Part shown: piece after piece, positions 1-11,756 of the stretch
Position numbering within the stretch: the first letter of the stretch is position 1
Layout: every line of letters begins with the position of its first letter
Assembly: GCA_015039365.1 (NCBI GenBank)
Contig: WION01000050.1
Span: forward strand, 177,895 to 241,894
DNA from: Amanita rubescens
Taxonomy: Eukaryota; Basidiomycota; Agaricomycetes; Agaricales; Amanitaceae
Direction: 5' to 3'
Length of the DNA: 64,000 bases
Translations under genes and position numbers: made by a program
The notes under the pieces: model-generated
Database searches by the model: none
Told to the model about the DNA's origin: nothing
What the model saw: only the letters and a program-made list of their open reading frames with translations

Positions 1-494
1 TAGGCGTTGTTAGGGGTACTATTAAACAGCGTGAACTCAGGATGGCTGCTAAAGGGATTGTAAGGACGAAAGGTCCGAAAGGGGGTGAGCAGGAATCGCT
101 TCGTGTACAACTCTTCAGGAGCCAATTGCGTAACAAAAAAGCTATAAAATCGTAATTACTTGTTCGCTGAGTTGGAGAGACATCACTACGCGGTGTCTGG
201 ATTAAGAATTCGAATGAAGGCGGCCAGGTAGACTTGGATAATAGAACTAGGACAATGGATTGTTTGGGTGTTATGCAAAATATAGGTATCCATAGTTCCA
301 CATCACTCAAAACAAAAACCCATAAAATGACAACAACTACTGCTCTAGTAACTCTGAAATATCGTTACACACACGCGCGCGCGCGCGCTTTGAGATCTTG
401 AGATCCCTAACACAACCTCACCACGTAGAATGGACAGGAATCCGCCTTATAAAACGACCGTCATTATCAACTAAGATGCACGGACGAAACACAC
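1..494. other. Left-end intergenic stretch with a CG dinucleotide run
   Basis: No coding region was recognised here. The only clear structure is a short AC run passing into a (CG)n run at 374-388, followed by a small AGATCTTGAGATC repeat. It lies just downstream of the stop codon of the F-box-like gene, so it is probably its 3' flank. Confidence 0.5.
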
Positions 495-2505
495 TCACCG
501 CTCATACGTCAAATCAGTACAAATCACATTCTCGATGCGATCTTTCAACCACTTGATCACGTCCTGCCCTAAACTAGTACAATCATGCATCTCGAGCGTC
601 TTGAGCCTCACCGGCGTCGCATCGCCCGTCAAAGCCGAAGAAGGGCCAGCGGTACCCGAACCACCACCGCCACCATTCGTTGTCGTCCCAGCCGCTGACG
701 AAGAGGACAAAGCCAAAGATGAAGAACCGTTGAGCGGATTCCTGGCTTCCACCATCTGGACGAGCCTCACCGCCCACTCGCTGTGCGCATTGCAATTTCT
801 CATCCCGAGGACTTCTAGCCCTGGACATGCCCATGCCTCCAATTGGTGCATATCGTCCCCAGGTGGGCCGAGTGCCGTCAAGAGCGGTTCGAGCGGTGTA
901 CCGCCAATGTGCAAGCTCTTCAAATGGGTCATCTCGCCAAAGAGTGTGTTCCATGATATCATGACACCCCCGGGACCAAAATAATATGTTGATGCCGAAC
1001 TGGATGAGCCATATGCGATGGAAAGGTGTTCAACGTGGGGGTAATGTGAGCGCATGACGAGACCAATGATGTTTTCTTCTATAGAATCGCGCGCTTCAAT
1101 GTCTACTGTGAAATCAGTGAGAGAGGGGAGGGTAAGAGAGTCGATGATTTGTGTGAGGAGGTAGTGTCCACCGATATCCAATTTGGTGAGATGGGGGAGG
1201 GTAACATTGGATAGAGGCAAGACGGCACTGAGAACTCCCTGGAAGTGTAGGGTGAGAGAGCGAAGGAGGGGGTTGTTGGATAGGATATATAGTATGCGGT
1301 CCAAAGGTAGGTGGGCGGTGGGGAGGGCACGAAGGTTGAGGGTTTCGAGGTTTGCATGGAGCATGGGGGAAGACCATTTGAACGGGGCATACTGGAGGGT
1401 GAGGCTCTTGAGGTTGGGCACGGTATGTGGCGTTGTCGAATTCCCGTTAGGCAGCCATGGCCAGTCAGCGTAATACGCAGGCTCGGCGCTCGACACCTCA
1501 AACTCTTTCAAGAGGGGTGCCTCGCCTGGGGATAGCTACTTGAGAACCGACAAGACACAAAACAGGGTCCGCGCACCATTAATGGATTTGAGGGCACTCA
1601 TGGAGGCGAAGTACTTGTCGAAGCGGAAGACGAAACGCTCCCAGCGATGCATCTGCTCGACGAGGTAAAACACGGCGATGTAACCCCAGTGCATACTGGT
1701 GCGGGGGGTATTTGCCTGGGAGGGTCTCTCCTCGGATGAGCGAGAGGAAGTGGACCAGCTATCCGACATGGTCGGTGAGGGCGGAAGGACGATGGGGGTA
1801 TGTGCGGGGGGAAGGATGGTGATGCCTGTAGAAGATGCGTGAACGGATTGTATGACGACATAATGAGTGGTAACACCATTGTGAGTAGATACGGGTATGC
1901 TCCAGGTCGGAGGACCGGACGTGGGGGACGCGGACCGTCGTCGTCTGGTGAGGGAGGATTCTTGATTCTTTGGGGTGGCTACGCGGAGAAATATCTCAAT
2001 GTCGAGGGGAACCGAGGATCCTGAGCGTTCTAGCCAGAGGCGGATGGTGTCCGCGGAGGATTGCTGGGTGGTGACGAGGCGGATCTAAAGGGGGATGGGA
2101 TGAGTCGCAGTGACGAAGAAAGAACATCACGAATACCTTTGACCAGAGTTTGGGAGTTTGGAGGACGAGCCTCCTCCATGATGAGCAAACAGCAGCAAGG
2201 ACCCAGGCACAGCAAGGATACTCGTCAAAGTTGGAGATGAAGATATCTCTGAGGAGCTCAGATGGGAGCTTCCTAATTGGACTGAGATAAGCGAGTGTAC
2301 GGAGTTCTGTTGCCTCGAGGTGAGCGCGGTGAGCGATGAGTGAGTTGATGTTCTTTTTAGAGTCATGAATGAGGACTGCGAGTGCAGCGTCTGCTGTATC
2401 GATTTGAGTAGTGAGTTGAGCGATTTCTCTTCTAGTAAGATGAAGTGCATTGCGAGCGTCTCTTATACTATCTTTCGTTGGAGGCTCTCTCAGTAGGAAG
2501 CTCAT
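495..2505 (-). CDS. F-box-like protein with LRR-like tail
   Basis: Proposed exons on the minus strand are 2505-2137, 2084-1577 and 1525-495, which join in frame to about 635 residues. Residues 10-60 form a coiled coil (RDARNALHLTRREIAQL). It is followed by IRKLPSELLRDIFI and CSSWRRLVLQTPKLWSKV, the F-box-like block common in Agaricomycetes, where this N-terminal arrangement is greatly expanded. The tail carries leucine-rich strands such as NLKSLTLQYAP, NLETLNLRALP and LRSLTLHFQG. Such proteins are thought to be substrate adaptors of SCF ubiquitin ligases; the substrate cannot be read from sequence. An in-frame ATG exists farther upstream, but it would overlap the neighbouring TFIIA gene, so the start at 2505 is preferred. 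The class is confident, the role is inferred. Confidence 0.8.
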
Positions 2506-2564
2506 AGTAGCGAGCGGAGGGTAGTAGCGTTTCAAACTCCGACTATGTAATATACAGTGACACT

Positions 2565-3023
2565 CTATTTCTTCGTCCCGTCTAGCGCATCTCCGTTCTT
2601 GCAAGCAATAATCTTGATTCGAGGTGCAGTCACAATGTCGCTTGACTCCATCTTGAACGATGGGTTCTTCACAATAAACGTCCATACATCATCGCACAGT
2701 CGGTAAGTGTGCAAGTGCCCCTTTAACGTCGTCTTCGTCTTCACCTGCTTCACCATAGTGTCCGCCAGCGACTTGTCAAACTGCATGCAAAAGAAGAGGT
2801 CAGCCCTGCGTCACCTCCAACATAGCGCCATTCTGATCCACCTGCTGCAACACTTTCATTGCCAACTGCGGCGTAATCGCACCGCTCGTTATCAACTCGT
2901 CAAGCGAGTCCGTCAGAGCCATCCCAATCCTAGAAACTCCCCCTCGCTTAACGCTCAGTTCTACCAGACACAAAACACCACATACGAAGACCCGCGGTAA
3001 AACTCGTAGTACGCCGAAGCCAT
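2565..3023 (-). CDS. TOA2: Transcription initiation factor IIA small (gamma) subunit
   Basis: Exons 3023-2986, 2929-2842 and 2780-2565 join to 113 residues, the usual length for this subunit. The protein begins [18 protein letters not shown] and continues [20 protein letters not shown], the N-terminal helical bundle of TFIIA gamma. After [12 protein letters not shown] comes the beta-barrel part with [20 protein letters not shown] and [10 protein letters not shown], matching the conserved fungal and animal subunit. It works in the nucleus, joining the TFIIA large subunit to hold TBP on the TATA box. The first exon is only 38 bases. The stop lies 59 bases upstream of the F-box-like start on the same strand. 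This is a single-copy housekeeping gene and appears intact. Confidence 0.95.
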
Positions 3024-3149
3024 GTCTTTCCACACAGACAGACTCTCAGTCGACTCGACAGTCGTCGTCGTGGAGTACAGTTGTGCTGGTCACGTAAGCT
3101 TACCTCGTCACCTTGTCACACGTAAATATTATTTGTATTTTTAAAATAA

Positions 3150-4961
3150 TTAATAATTACATCGCTCTCGGACCACTTTAGCAACACCTTGTCCGTCCAC
3201 TGGTATCGAGGAGCTGTGGAAATCGTCTCCAAAGACGACGCGCTGTGACGATTCTAGATCGATGCACTATGAAGAAAAGCAGACACTCACCTCGTGGTAA
3301 CTTCCAGGAGGATACGTCAATAAGGTATCATTCCAAACGGCGTAATGCTTCGCTTATCAATAAGCGTCGCGAGATAGAGATACGTCGGTACACATACCCG
3401 ATGTCCCATATTTCTAGACAATATCTCATAATCAAAGTTGTACGCTGTAAAAAAGATAAGCAAACAACCTTTCAAAATATATATGCGCTAGACTTACATC
3501 CTGGAGCGAAAATCTCCACAACAGTGGATCTACTCGTCCTCGGCATCCACAACTGATGCTATCCAGCCGTCAAAAAAAAAAAAACTCACCGCAGCGTCAA
3601 CGACTCACCGTCAATCCATTCCCATGCACACCCACTAAAACCGTCGTCCTCGCCACCAACTCAATCTGCGCCTTCAACGACATCCTCTCCATCCTAACCA
3701 CATGAACCTCACACAACCCCTCCTCATCCAACTCCCGCAACGACCTCACCAATCCCTCATGATCTTCCTCCCTTAACCGACGCCCGGTACTCTGCCGAGA
3801 GATATACGTCACAACCGGCCGTTTCCCACCACCACCATCACCAGAACCGAGCGACTCGGGGAGATACCCTAACGCATTTTCGACCGCGGTCCGTCTGAGT
3901 GGCTCCCAGAACCCGGGTGGAACGGTGACGTTCCACGTTCCGGCGATCATTTTGAACCAGACCAGAAACAGCGGGCTATACACGAGTCAATCATATGAGA
4001 GTATGGCATACAGGGGAACGAACGTATACGTACTCTCCATGTGCGGCTTCGCGGTTGATAAGCAACGCGCGTTGGAATACGACTGGTTCTCCGAGGTACA
4101 AGAGGTCGTTCCACACGTCCGAGGCGAGTACGGAAGAAGAGGGAAATGCAGCGCGGAGGAGAGGTCCGTTGACGTTGACTGGGTCTCGCCATTCCGTAGG
4201 AGAGATATGCTGCGACACGTGTCAGCAAGTGGGTCGAGCTGGAAGGTTGTTTTTTTTACCGGGAGAATCAACCAACTGGGGAAAGGTAAAGTTGCCACTG
4301 TTTTTACGCTAGAAGCAAGAGAGGAATAGACGCGCCAGGCGCCTAGGATCATTTCGCCCCATAGATGATAATAGTGCTAGTCGCGTGTGTCAGAATCTGG
4401 ATAGAGATAGTAATAGCGCGTCGCGTACGTTGATAAATTGCCCGTTATCGGTAAGTATGAACGATACCCCGTCGATTGGGATCGCATGATCACCGAGTAC
4501 TTCACGAGCCTGCGTTGGAGAGATAAATTGCAATTCCTAGTATGCGCGTGTCAGAATCTTTTTAGAGCGTATATATGCATACTGACCTTGTCAGTTGGTG
4601 CAATGTCGTTTCCTACTCCCACATCAACTGGGCGAGATATAATATGCTCTCTCGGCGGAAACCTAGAAGAATCACTCGTAACGACAAAAAACGTCCCATT
4701 CCTCATATACAGCCTATCCAAAACTGTAAATCCGCGCGCTCTGAATGGGTCCGGTTCTGGACTGGTCGTTTCCGCCATTGCGCGTTGTTTCCCACCGAGG
4801 AAATTTAATCCTGGTGGTAGTTTTTCGTTGATTAATACGAAAGGTTCGTGAGAGTCCAGGTCGAGAAAAGCGGGTGTGAGCGAGAGGATGACGAAAAAAA
4901 GGACAAGGGCGGAGGATAGGGCGAGACAGGTTTGTTTCGTGCGTCGTTGGAGGACGGACAT
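3150..4961 (-). CDS. GT61-like (DUF563) glycosyltransferase
   Basis: At least nine short exons run from 4961 down to 3150. The protein begins with a short basic cytosolic end and one membrane segment (residues about 13-32, ALSSALVLFFVILSL), so it is a type II Golgi or ER protein. Later blocks are HYYHLWGEMILGAWRVYSS, WNDLLYLGEPVVFQRALLIN, KAQIELVARTTVLVGVHGNG and HYAVWNDTLLTYPPG. The VLVGVHGNGLT and final WND...YPPG blocks are typical of family GT61/DUF563 enzymes, which make xylosyl or related transfers in eukaryotes. It ends GQGVAKVVRERCNY. The last introns are the least certain: one acceptor choice (gcgaag) was made to keep frame. Donor and acceptor sugars are unknown. Confidence 0.75.
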
Positions 4962-5344
4962 GGTTGGTGCGGAGGATTAGATAGGGGTCATTTGGAGCGG
5001 ACATTGGTTGTTGATCGAATTGAGGCTTTTTTGGGACCTGGGTAGTAGTGCATCCGACACGGATTGGCAGTCACATCACCATACGCACGGAAATCTTTCA
5101 TCTTTCCTTGCTTCGTGCATTTTAAAGCAAGCTGTAGCAAGTCAGTAATCATAAAAACACAAAAAAGTGGTTCTTATGAACGTCGGACGGAAATGAAGAT
5201 CCCCGATCCTGAGCCGCGTGCGTCATACTCAATTTATAATTAGCATGCAGACAGCACACCATTGCCTCCGACCAGCATCACACTCCATGCCAATGAGTAA
5301 GTAAGTCGGCAAATGACCGATCTGCCATTTCGCTTCCCTGTCAG

Positions 5345-5351
5345 TATAAAA
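5345..5351 (+). promoter_or_regulatory. TATA box of first surface-protein gene
   Basis: TATAAAA lies 51 bases before the ATG at 5403. The surrounding block (TATAAAA, then a short spacer with AGATAGG and TCTGATG) is repeated in front of the paralogue at 7218, so promoter and gene were duplicated together. Confidence 0.55.
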
Positions 5352-5402
5352 ACTATCATATAGATAGGCTCTGATGCGGATCCTTCGTGGTCTTTTTTCC
5401 CC

Positions 5403-6381
5403 ATGCGTCGCCTCGCAGGTAGAATTCTGTTTCTGCTATTGACGATTAGCAGCCAAGTCAGCACTTTCCGACTCCAACCTCGGTCCAACAAAGCCGTAGA
5501 TGTTGGCGGGTCAAATGCCATCCATCGCTGGCCTAACGGGAAAAACTGTACTGGTAGAGGCAATGACAGTACCAGTGGAAATGGACGCGGAAGTAACCCC
5601 AGCGCTTCGTCATCATCCACCAGCGTGAACACAACCACAAGTGAGATTACCGCATTACCCGATTGTTACATTCCTCCTAATTGCGTCGTGACAGCGACAC
5701 CGATGTCCTCTTCGCCAAGCTTGTCCACGCCGACTCCCGATCCCGGTTACACCAACATCGTTATCACCCAAAGCAGCACCCAAATGACATGGAGCAGCGG
5801 ATGGGACGTTCAAATCTCTTCATGCGACTCGACGCAACAGTCTAAAATAACTACCAAGCCAAATGAGTGGTTCACGCTCATCACGCCGTCTAATTCCAGT
5901 AAGAATTCACGCTGCGCCTCAGGTTTGGTTTCTGCAGCTGATTCGATGTAGGTCCATACATCTACATCGACCTCGCGGTGTCAAACGCTTCCTTCACGGT
6001 CTACATCAACGGCATGCAACCAGACGCTGACCTTGGCGATTTGTCCAACAATTGCGCCTACCATGCGTTGGGCCCTCTGCTTACCGGCTCTTTCACCAAT
6101 AATATCACCATCTACGTCAATGGTCCCTCGTCAGGATCGTCCGACCGGAATTGGTCGTTCATGTTCAACCATTTTATGTAACGTACTTTTTTGTCTTTTT
6201 TCGTGTCAACAGTGCTAATCTCTGTTTTGCTAGCGTTGGACAACAGTTAATCGCGACTGCAGCGAGTTCTTCGAGTTCGACCGCGACGTTGGCGCAGCTT
6301 AATGCTGCGATCAGTGATAAACCGCAAGTTATGTTGTCATCTTTGATTTCTATTTTGTTAGCAGCAGTGTTTTGGACGTAG
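5403..6381 (+). CDS. GPI-anchored secreted protein, short paralogue
   Basis: Exons 5403-5898, 5952-6177 and 6234-6381 total 870 bases, 289 residues. A signal peptide is visible (MRRLAGRILFLLLTISSQVS). A Ser/Thr/Gly-rich linker follows, then a domain of about 140 residues with VITQSSTQMTWSSGWDVQ, NEWFTLITPS, ASFTVYINGMQ and NNITIYVNGPS, which looks like a beta-sandwich; I do not recognise the family. The end, VMLSSLISILLAAVFW, after a Ser-rich stretch, fits a GPI-anchor signal. It is a tandem paralogue of the gene at 7313, with the same exon borders in the shared domain. It lacks the Cys-rich module of its partner, having only a short Gly/Ser stretch in that place. Likely at the cell wall or plasma membrane; function unknown. 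Confidence 0.75.
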
Positions 6382-7217
6382 GCATTTTTCGGGTGTTAAA
6401 AAACCTTGTGCATTATCACATTTTGTGTATGCCCTTTTAGGAACCATGTATTGACTCGGGCGGAAGCCAAGTAGAAACGCCAATAACGATAAATAGCGGC
6501 CAAGCCAATTGCGCATTGAATCTCTTTTCCTCTCTTTAAGCGAGTAAATCTGAAGTTTTCTAGGTCTGTTGATCAAGAGGAAAGACTCCAGGTCGAGAAG
6601 AGCGGCAGTGAGGGAGAGACTGGGAGAAGCTTAGGATCTTGTAAAGAAAAGAAGGATGAAGACATGACTTTGGGAGCGAGTGAGCCGATCATTGATTATC
6701 GATAAACGCCCGACATCATGTCACCCCGTTTGATTTAATGATTGCACATCGCAAGGTTGTGGAGCAACAGTCACTAGTCAATGTTTCAATATGTTCTTTT
6801 ATGGAAACAATGCTGGTAAGTATATCAGGTGCCTGTGCCAAGACTACAAGACAGGCTCAATCAAACGCTCAGGGCTGAGGGTTTTGAGTTCAAAGTTCTC
6901 GTTGCTACTGCAGTTGGAAAACGTTTCAAATATCAAAAGCCAGCTTCAGCCAGGGTCCGTCACCATACCTGTGGAATTTTCATTTTCCCTTGCCAACCCT
7001 TGTCTCGCTCGGATTTTCAAGCGTTTCAAAGTAGACCAACCAGCATGCAAGTAAAACAGCAAAACAAGTTCTTATGACTGATAGAGATCGTCGCGTGTGT
7101 ATAGTACGTAATTATTAATACTACAAATAGCAACCAGACATTCACCCAACATCACACGGTCCATTTTCAATGAACAAATCGGCATCTGAGCGAACAGCCA
7201 TCCCGTTCCCCGGACGG

Positions 7218-7224
7218 TATAAAA
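7218..7224 (+). promoter_or_regulatory. TATA box of second surface-protein gene
   Basis: TATAAAA followed by a block similar to that at 5345 (AGACAGG, TCTGATG), 89 bases before the ATG at 7313. Confidence 0.5.
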
Positions 7225-7312
7225 CCAACATGTAGACAGGTTCTGATGGGGTTCCTTGACTCTACGACCTCTTTTCCCGTCCACTCCTGGTACTATTCAC
7301 GTGTATACCACA

Positions 7313-8891
7313 ATGCGTCACCTCGCAGGAATTCTCGGTCTTTCTCTGCTAGTATTGACAATCAGCCGTCAAGTCAGTGCCGTAGAGTTCCAACCTCCCA
7401 CCTTCCGGTCCAACAAAGCCTCAGGCTCGGACGGGTCAAAAGTCATTCGTGGCTTGCTCGTTGTGCGACAGTCGTGCTATCCGGGTTATGGTTATTGCTC
7501 GGCTACTGGGGTGTGTTGCCCTGTGGGTGGCCAATGTTGTTCAGATCGTGAGTCGCGCGTTTTTAACGGTCGATGGTGAATGACGAGTATTTCAAAGGGC
7601 ATTGCTGTCCAGCTGGTCAATGGTGTAGTGCGCCTGGACGTAAGTACACTGTGGCACCGCGGCTGATCCATGTCTTGACCGTGACTATATAGACTGTTGC
7701 TATGACAGCCAAAACAGTTGTCAAGGTATTTATTGCTGCAATAAAGGAGAAGAATGTTGCCGTGGTGAGTACTCTTAGCTATTGTCGTGCTGTTCGCGGA
7801 TGAACCTTTTGATTATTAGATGGAGGATGTTGTTCCTCTGGGTGAGAATCGGGGTTTTTATTCTTATTAAAATGATTATTGATAACTTATGCCTTGGTAG
7901 CTGGTACTGCGCGGTGGCATCGAATGGCCGGATTGGCTGCTGTCCTAATGGGCAAATTTGTACTGGTTCTGTCGGTGGTGGCGGGAGTGGAGGTAATGGA
8001 GGTGGCGGAGGTAATAATGGAGGTGGTGGTAACGGCGGGGGTGGCGGAAACGGAGGCGGAGGTGCCCCCACCACTACGTCGCACACGCCCACTACTACTA
8101 CATCATCCACCGAAGTGAACATACCTACCAGTGAGTTTGCCGCATTGTCCGGTTGTTATATTCCTGCTGATCGCGTCGGGACAGCGACACCAACGGCCTC
8201 TTCGCCAAACTTTTCCATACAACCTACACCCACCGCTGAACCTGGTTACGCTAATGTCGTCATTACCGAAAGCGACACGCAAATTACGTGGAGCAGCGGA
8301 TGGTTAGTTCAAGCTTCTATATGCAACTCGACGCAGCAGTCCAAAATAACTGTGACCGCAGATGAGTGGTTCACGTTCATCACGCCACCTTATTCCAGTA
8401 AGAGAATATGCGCTATCTAGCTTGGAGTTCTGTAGCTAACTTGATCTAGGCCAATACGCTTACCTCGACGTCGCAGTTTTCAGCGTCTCATTCACGGTCT
8501 ATATCAATGGTGTGCAATCGGACACTAATCTTGGCGACTTGTCGAACAACTGCACATACGGTTCATTGGGCCCTCTGCACACTACCGCGTTGTCTAATAA
8601 TATCACCGTCTACATCAATGGCCCTGCGTTGTCAGGCAGGGATCTTCAATCATCCGACAGCAATTGGTCATTCCAGTTCAACCAGTTTATGTACGTGCTA
8701 CAAGTTATCTTTTTGTGGTAGCTTACTAATATTTCCTTTTTGCTAGTATTGGACTAGGTACGACCCCCGTGAGCGCAAGTACCACTTCGACCCCTACGTG
8801 GGCATACAATGCCTCCAAAAAAGATAAACCACAGATGGCTATTTTATGGTCTTTGGCATCCCTTTTGTTGACAGTATTATTCTGGGCATGA
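7313..8891 (+). CDS. GPI-anchored Cys-rich secreted protein, long paralogue
   Basis: Seven proposed exons. After a signal peptide (MRHLAGILGLSLLVLTISRQ) comes a Cys-rich module spread over five exons, with CC pairs in CYPGYGYC, GVCCPVGGQCC, HCCPAGQWC, GHCCYD, IYCCNKGEECC, GGCCSSGWYC and GCCPNGQIC. A poly-glycine/asparagine linker (about residues 120-155) and a Thr-rich stretch follow, then the domain shared with the gene at 5403 (VITESDTQITWSSGWLVQ, DEWFTFITPPYS, SFTVYINGVQ). The end, MAILWSLASLLLTVLFWA, fits a GPI signal. The repeated CC pairs recall granulin or chitin-binding-like disulfide modules of fungal surface proteins, but I assign no ligand. Exon borders fall inside the Cys-rich repeats in phase 1, which suggests growth by exon duplication. 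Confidence 0.75.
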
Positions 8892-9679
8892 GCTCGAGGC
8901 TATCTTATCGTCCTATTTTCAGGACATTTTCGGTGGCTAAAAAACTTGTGCATGTGTACCTTTCCGTATATATACCCTTTAGGAAACACGTATTGGCTCA
9001 GTACTCTAAGATTTTAGGTGCTATTGAGTGACAAACGTAATGCGGGGCGTGCTGTAGATTAGCTGTTCAACCATCTTAACGTTGCAGGGGAAGAAGATGT
9101 TGGTCAATCTTCCTCTGCGCCAAGCAACACAACGCAACAGATCGGGGGAACTGCCCTCAGTGTTTGCAAGGGATCCAGGACGAAGCGATTGGCGTATTTG
9201 TGTTCGGTGGAGACAAACTCAAATGCTCTCGAGTAGGATGGACTCCAAGCTTCCTGGCCGTTGGTCCTTTCTGTAGCACCTATTCACCTTTGACGGCGGC
9301 AGAAACAGCTCAGTGCAGCACCATTCGAACAAGGGAGCATCCTTTTACCAACTTTGCCTTATGGGTGCCAATTCTTCAGATAGACGGCCAGTGCTGGAAC
9401 AATCGTTTCCGTGTTTACGATGTAGATTGTGTCGTTGGCGGTTTCTTGGTGCGCTTGATTCTGCGCGTCGAGCTGGTGGGATGGCTTGAGTAGGCGAGGC
9501 GCATCACAATCGTGATACTAGATGTTTTACTTAAAGTTGGGCTCTGGAAGAATTGGAATCGTAAATTGGCTTGTAATTTCATAGCTACACCAGACGAAAT
9601 ACCCTGGCAACAACTGCCGTCACTGGCAACCTACTGCGCCTTCTGCTCTGAAGTTAGCCTTGTACAGTCTTCGGCAGTG
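8892..9679. other. No supported gene between surface protein and F-box-like gene
   Basis: This holds short open frames on both strands (a 109-codon plus frame at 9164-9493 is the longest), but none shows a recognisable domain, splice pattern or promoter. It probably contains the 3' ends of the two converging genes and spacer DNA. Confidence 0.4.
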
Positions 9680-11468
9680 TCAGCACTCACAAAAGATGAG
9701 GTTGCCGCAACAACCAGCCCACCACCACTCACGTCCATGCTCCCCATACCATAGTAACTTGGGTTCCCCGCGCACAATACGCCCAGCTAGGTCATGGATC
9801 AGAGGATCCTGTGACTGACGGCAATGTTTAACACATGCTTTGAACGCTATCGGATCGGTGACCACAAGTGTCAATGAGCTCGGCAAACGAGCGATAATTG
9901 GCAATGTCTCGGCCTATAAGAACATTCTTAGTACCACCAGAAACCTCATTCCGGCGATTGTTCACTCACGATCTCCAGTGACATTGTATCGCTCAAGAAA
10001 GGACTGGGCTCCTGAAACGGTCAAGGCACGAGCAAGAGTTGGTTGAGTTTCGTGCACTGCTGCAACAAAAGTTCATTCTGGATGCGTCGTAGACAGCGAA
10101 AGAGGCCCCCAGAAGTGGTGCCGAAATATTTCAAGCTTTCAGAATGTCGAGCCATAATTCCTAGTATCGTCGTCCCAGTGGCCTCTCCGTAACAATTGTG
10201 GATAAAAAGACTGATAATGTGTGGATGGCCACTGAGATAGTCAAGCAAATTATTATGAATAAGTGAGGCTTGGATGAATGGCGGGAATATACGCTCGGAA
10301 TGCAATACCGGAAGTATTTGATCGTAGTATGCGTAAAAATTGATGGAGTTCAAGAAGCGTATATGAGGGACAATGGCCTGGACATCGGAGAAACTATCTG
10401 ATATGCTGAGGTGTTCCAGCTTCAAAGGACTACAGGCAGGTACATGGCCAAAGATCGCAGAGCAGCTCACTTGCGCGTGTTTGTTTAGAAATAGTTCGAG
10501 GTGAGTAAGATTAAGATTCGCTCCTATAACTTTTCCCAAATCATTAAGAGGATTGGGCCGACTGCGATACCAGAAGCCAACCCGTCTGGTAATTTCAATC
10601 CTCAGCTGGTGTAAATTGTGTAATTTGGAGAGGCATTTGAAGATGTAGCTCAGATCTTGGCCGTCGTCGAGCAGAAGCACCAGCTCGGACAGCTGTTGAA
10701 ATTCTAGGAGCAGCTTGACTGTATTAGACGTTATCCAATTCGGTGCATCCCAATCCGCTTTCCATCTGTGAGATCGTCAGTTTAGTCTCAGAATCATCAC
10801 AGCCAACTCACATGACGCGACGAACACGAGGCATATTGAGTACCGAAGCGTGTGACAGGCAATATCTTGTAAACAAGTGGGCAACTGAATCGTGTATGCC
10901 CAAAACAAATAAATGCGGGGCGCAAAGGATCACAAGAAGATATGCCAATGGAATAAACGTAGAATTCCAGAAGATTCCAAGAACCTTTGACACACGGAAA
11001 TTGCGCATTTGCCTGAAGGACACGAATAGCGGTTTGCCGTATCTCCATTTCCAACTGCCCATCACAAGCGTGGTTGTAGCTTCCAGATGACCGTTTAGGT
11101 TGGTAGAGAGTATAGCATGGAGTTGGAGTATATTGGACATAGGGTTGTTGCCATTGCCGAATAAGCGGACACGGGATAAGACTCTGCATCGCGCAGCTTG
11201 GTCAAAGCTTCTGCAAACCAGACGAAGGGATTTCAGCTCTTCAAAAGTTGTATCAGGGTCCCTTGTGAACTGCAACCCAATTCAGAAAAGACTGATAAGA
11301 GTGGGTTATATGGAGTAAACGTGCGTGCGCGAAAATCCGGTCTAGCAACTCGAATGGAAGTTCGGCCAAGGGAGGCTGCAGTACTAGATTCAACGAGGTA
11401 GCGCGCTTATCACTACGCCGAAGTCTCATGGCTATGAAAGAGCTGGATGTCTCGGATTTTTGTCTCAT
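9680..11468 (-). CDS. F-box-like protein (second copy, diverged)
   Basis: Minus-strand gene with at least four exons. The first carries ELPFELLDRIFAHAR, an F-box-like helix, spliced to DPDTTFEELKSLRLVCRSF and the basic block AARCRVLSRVRLFG. The middle part is leucine-rich (LSKLHNLHQLRIEI, LNLTHLELFLNK, LKLEHLSISDSF) and resembles diverged LRRs of Agaricomycete F-box proteins. A final exon reads LPIIARLPSSLTLVV and ends in an unusual Trp/Cys-rich tail, GREWWWAGCCGNLIFCEC. The start could be 11468 or the second methionine near residue 14. The role is inferred to be an SCF-type adaptor. The last intron (about 125 bases) is longer than its neighbours and is the least certain part. Confidence 0.65.
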
Positions 11469-11756
11469 ATGGATCTGAGGCTCCGCCCATACTAGCTTCT
11501 ATATATATACCGCCATAATGATGATTGGCTCCGAGTCAGCACCTTAACGTTAGATATTCGCTTCCTGCACGATTTCTTACTACTTACATTGAACGTTAAC
11601 AGTCCTATGGATCACCCAGCCTTTCAAATTCAATGAACCTTTGAAGAGATGATTACCAATTATGAACACGTAAGGAGACACGTGACCGCGACTTTCAACC
11701 ACCAGTAACCACACGGCGCACGCAACGCGTCACGATCTTTTGTCTTGTGTCTTATC

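Noticed and set aside
583..1535. Open frames on both strands inside the first F-box-like gene
   Set aside because: They overlap the spliced minus-strand gene and show shadow-type composition with no splice logic of their own.
7775..8122. Minus-strand poly-proline frame
   Set aside because: It is the complement of the poly-glycine hinge of the plus-strand surface protein.
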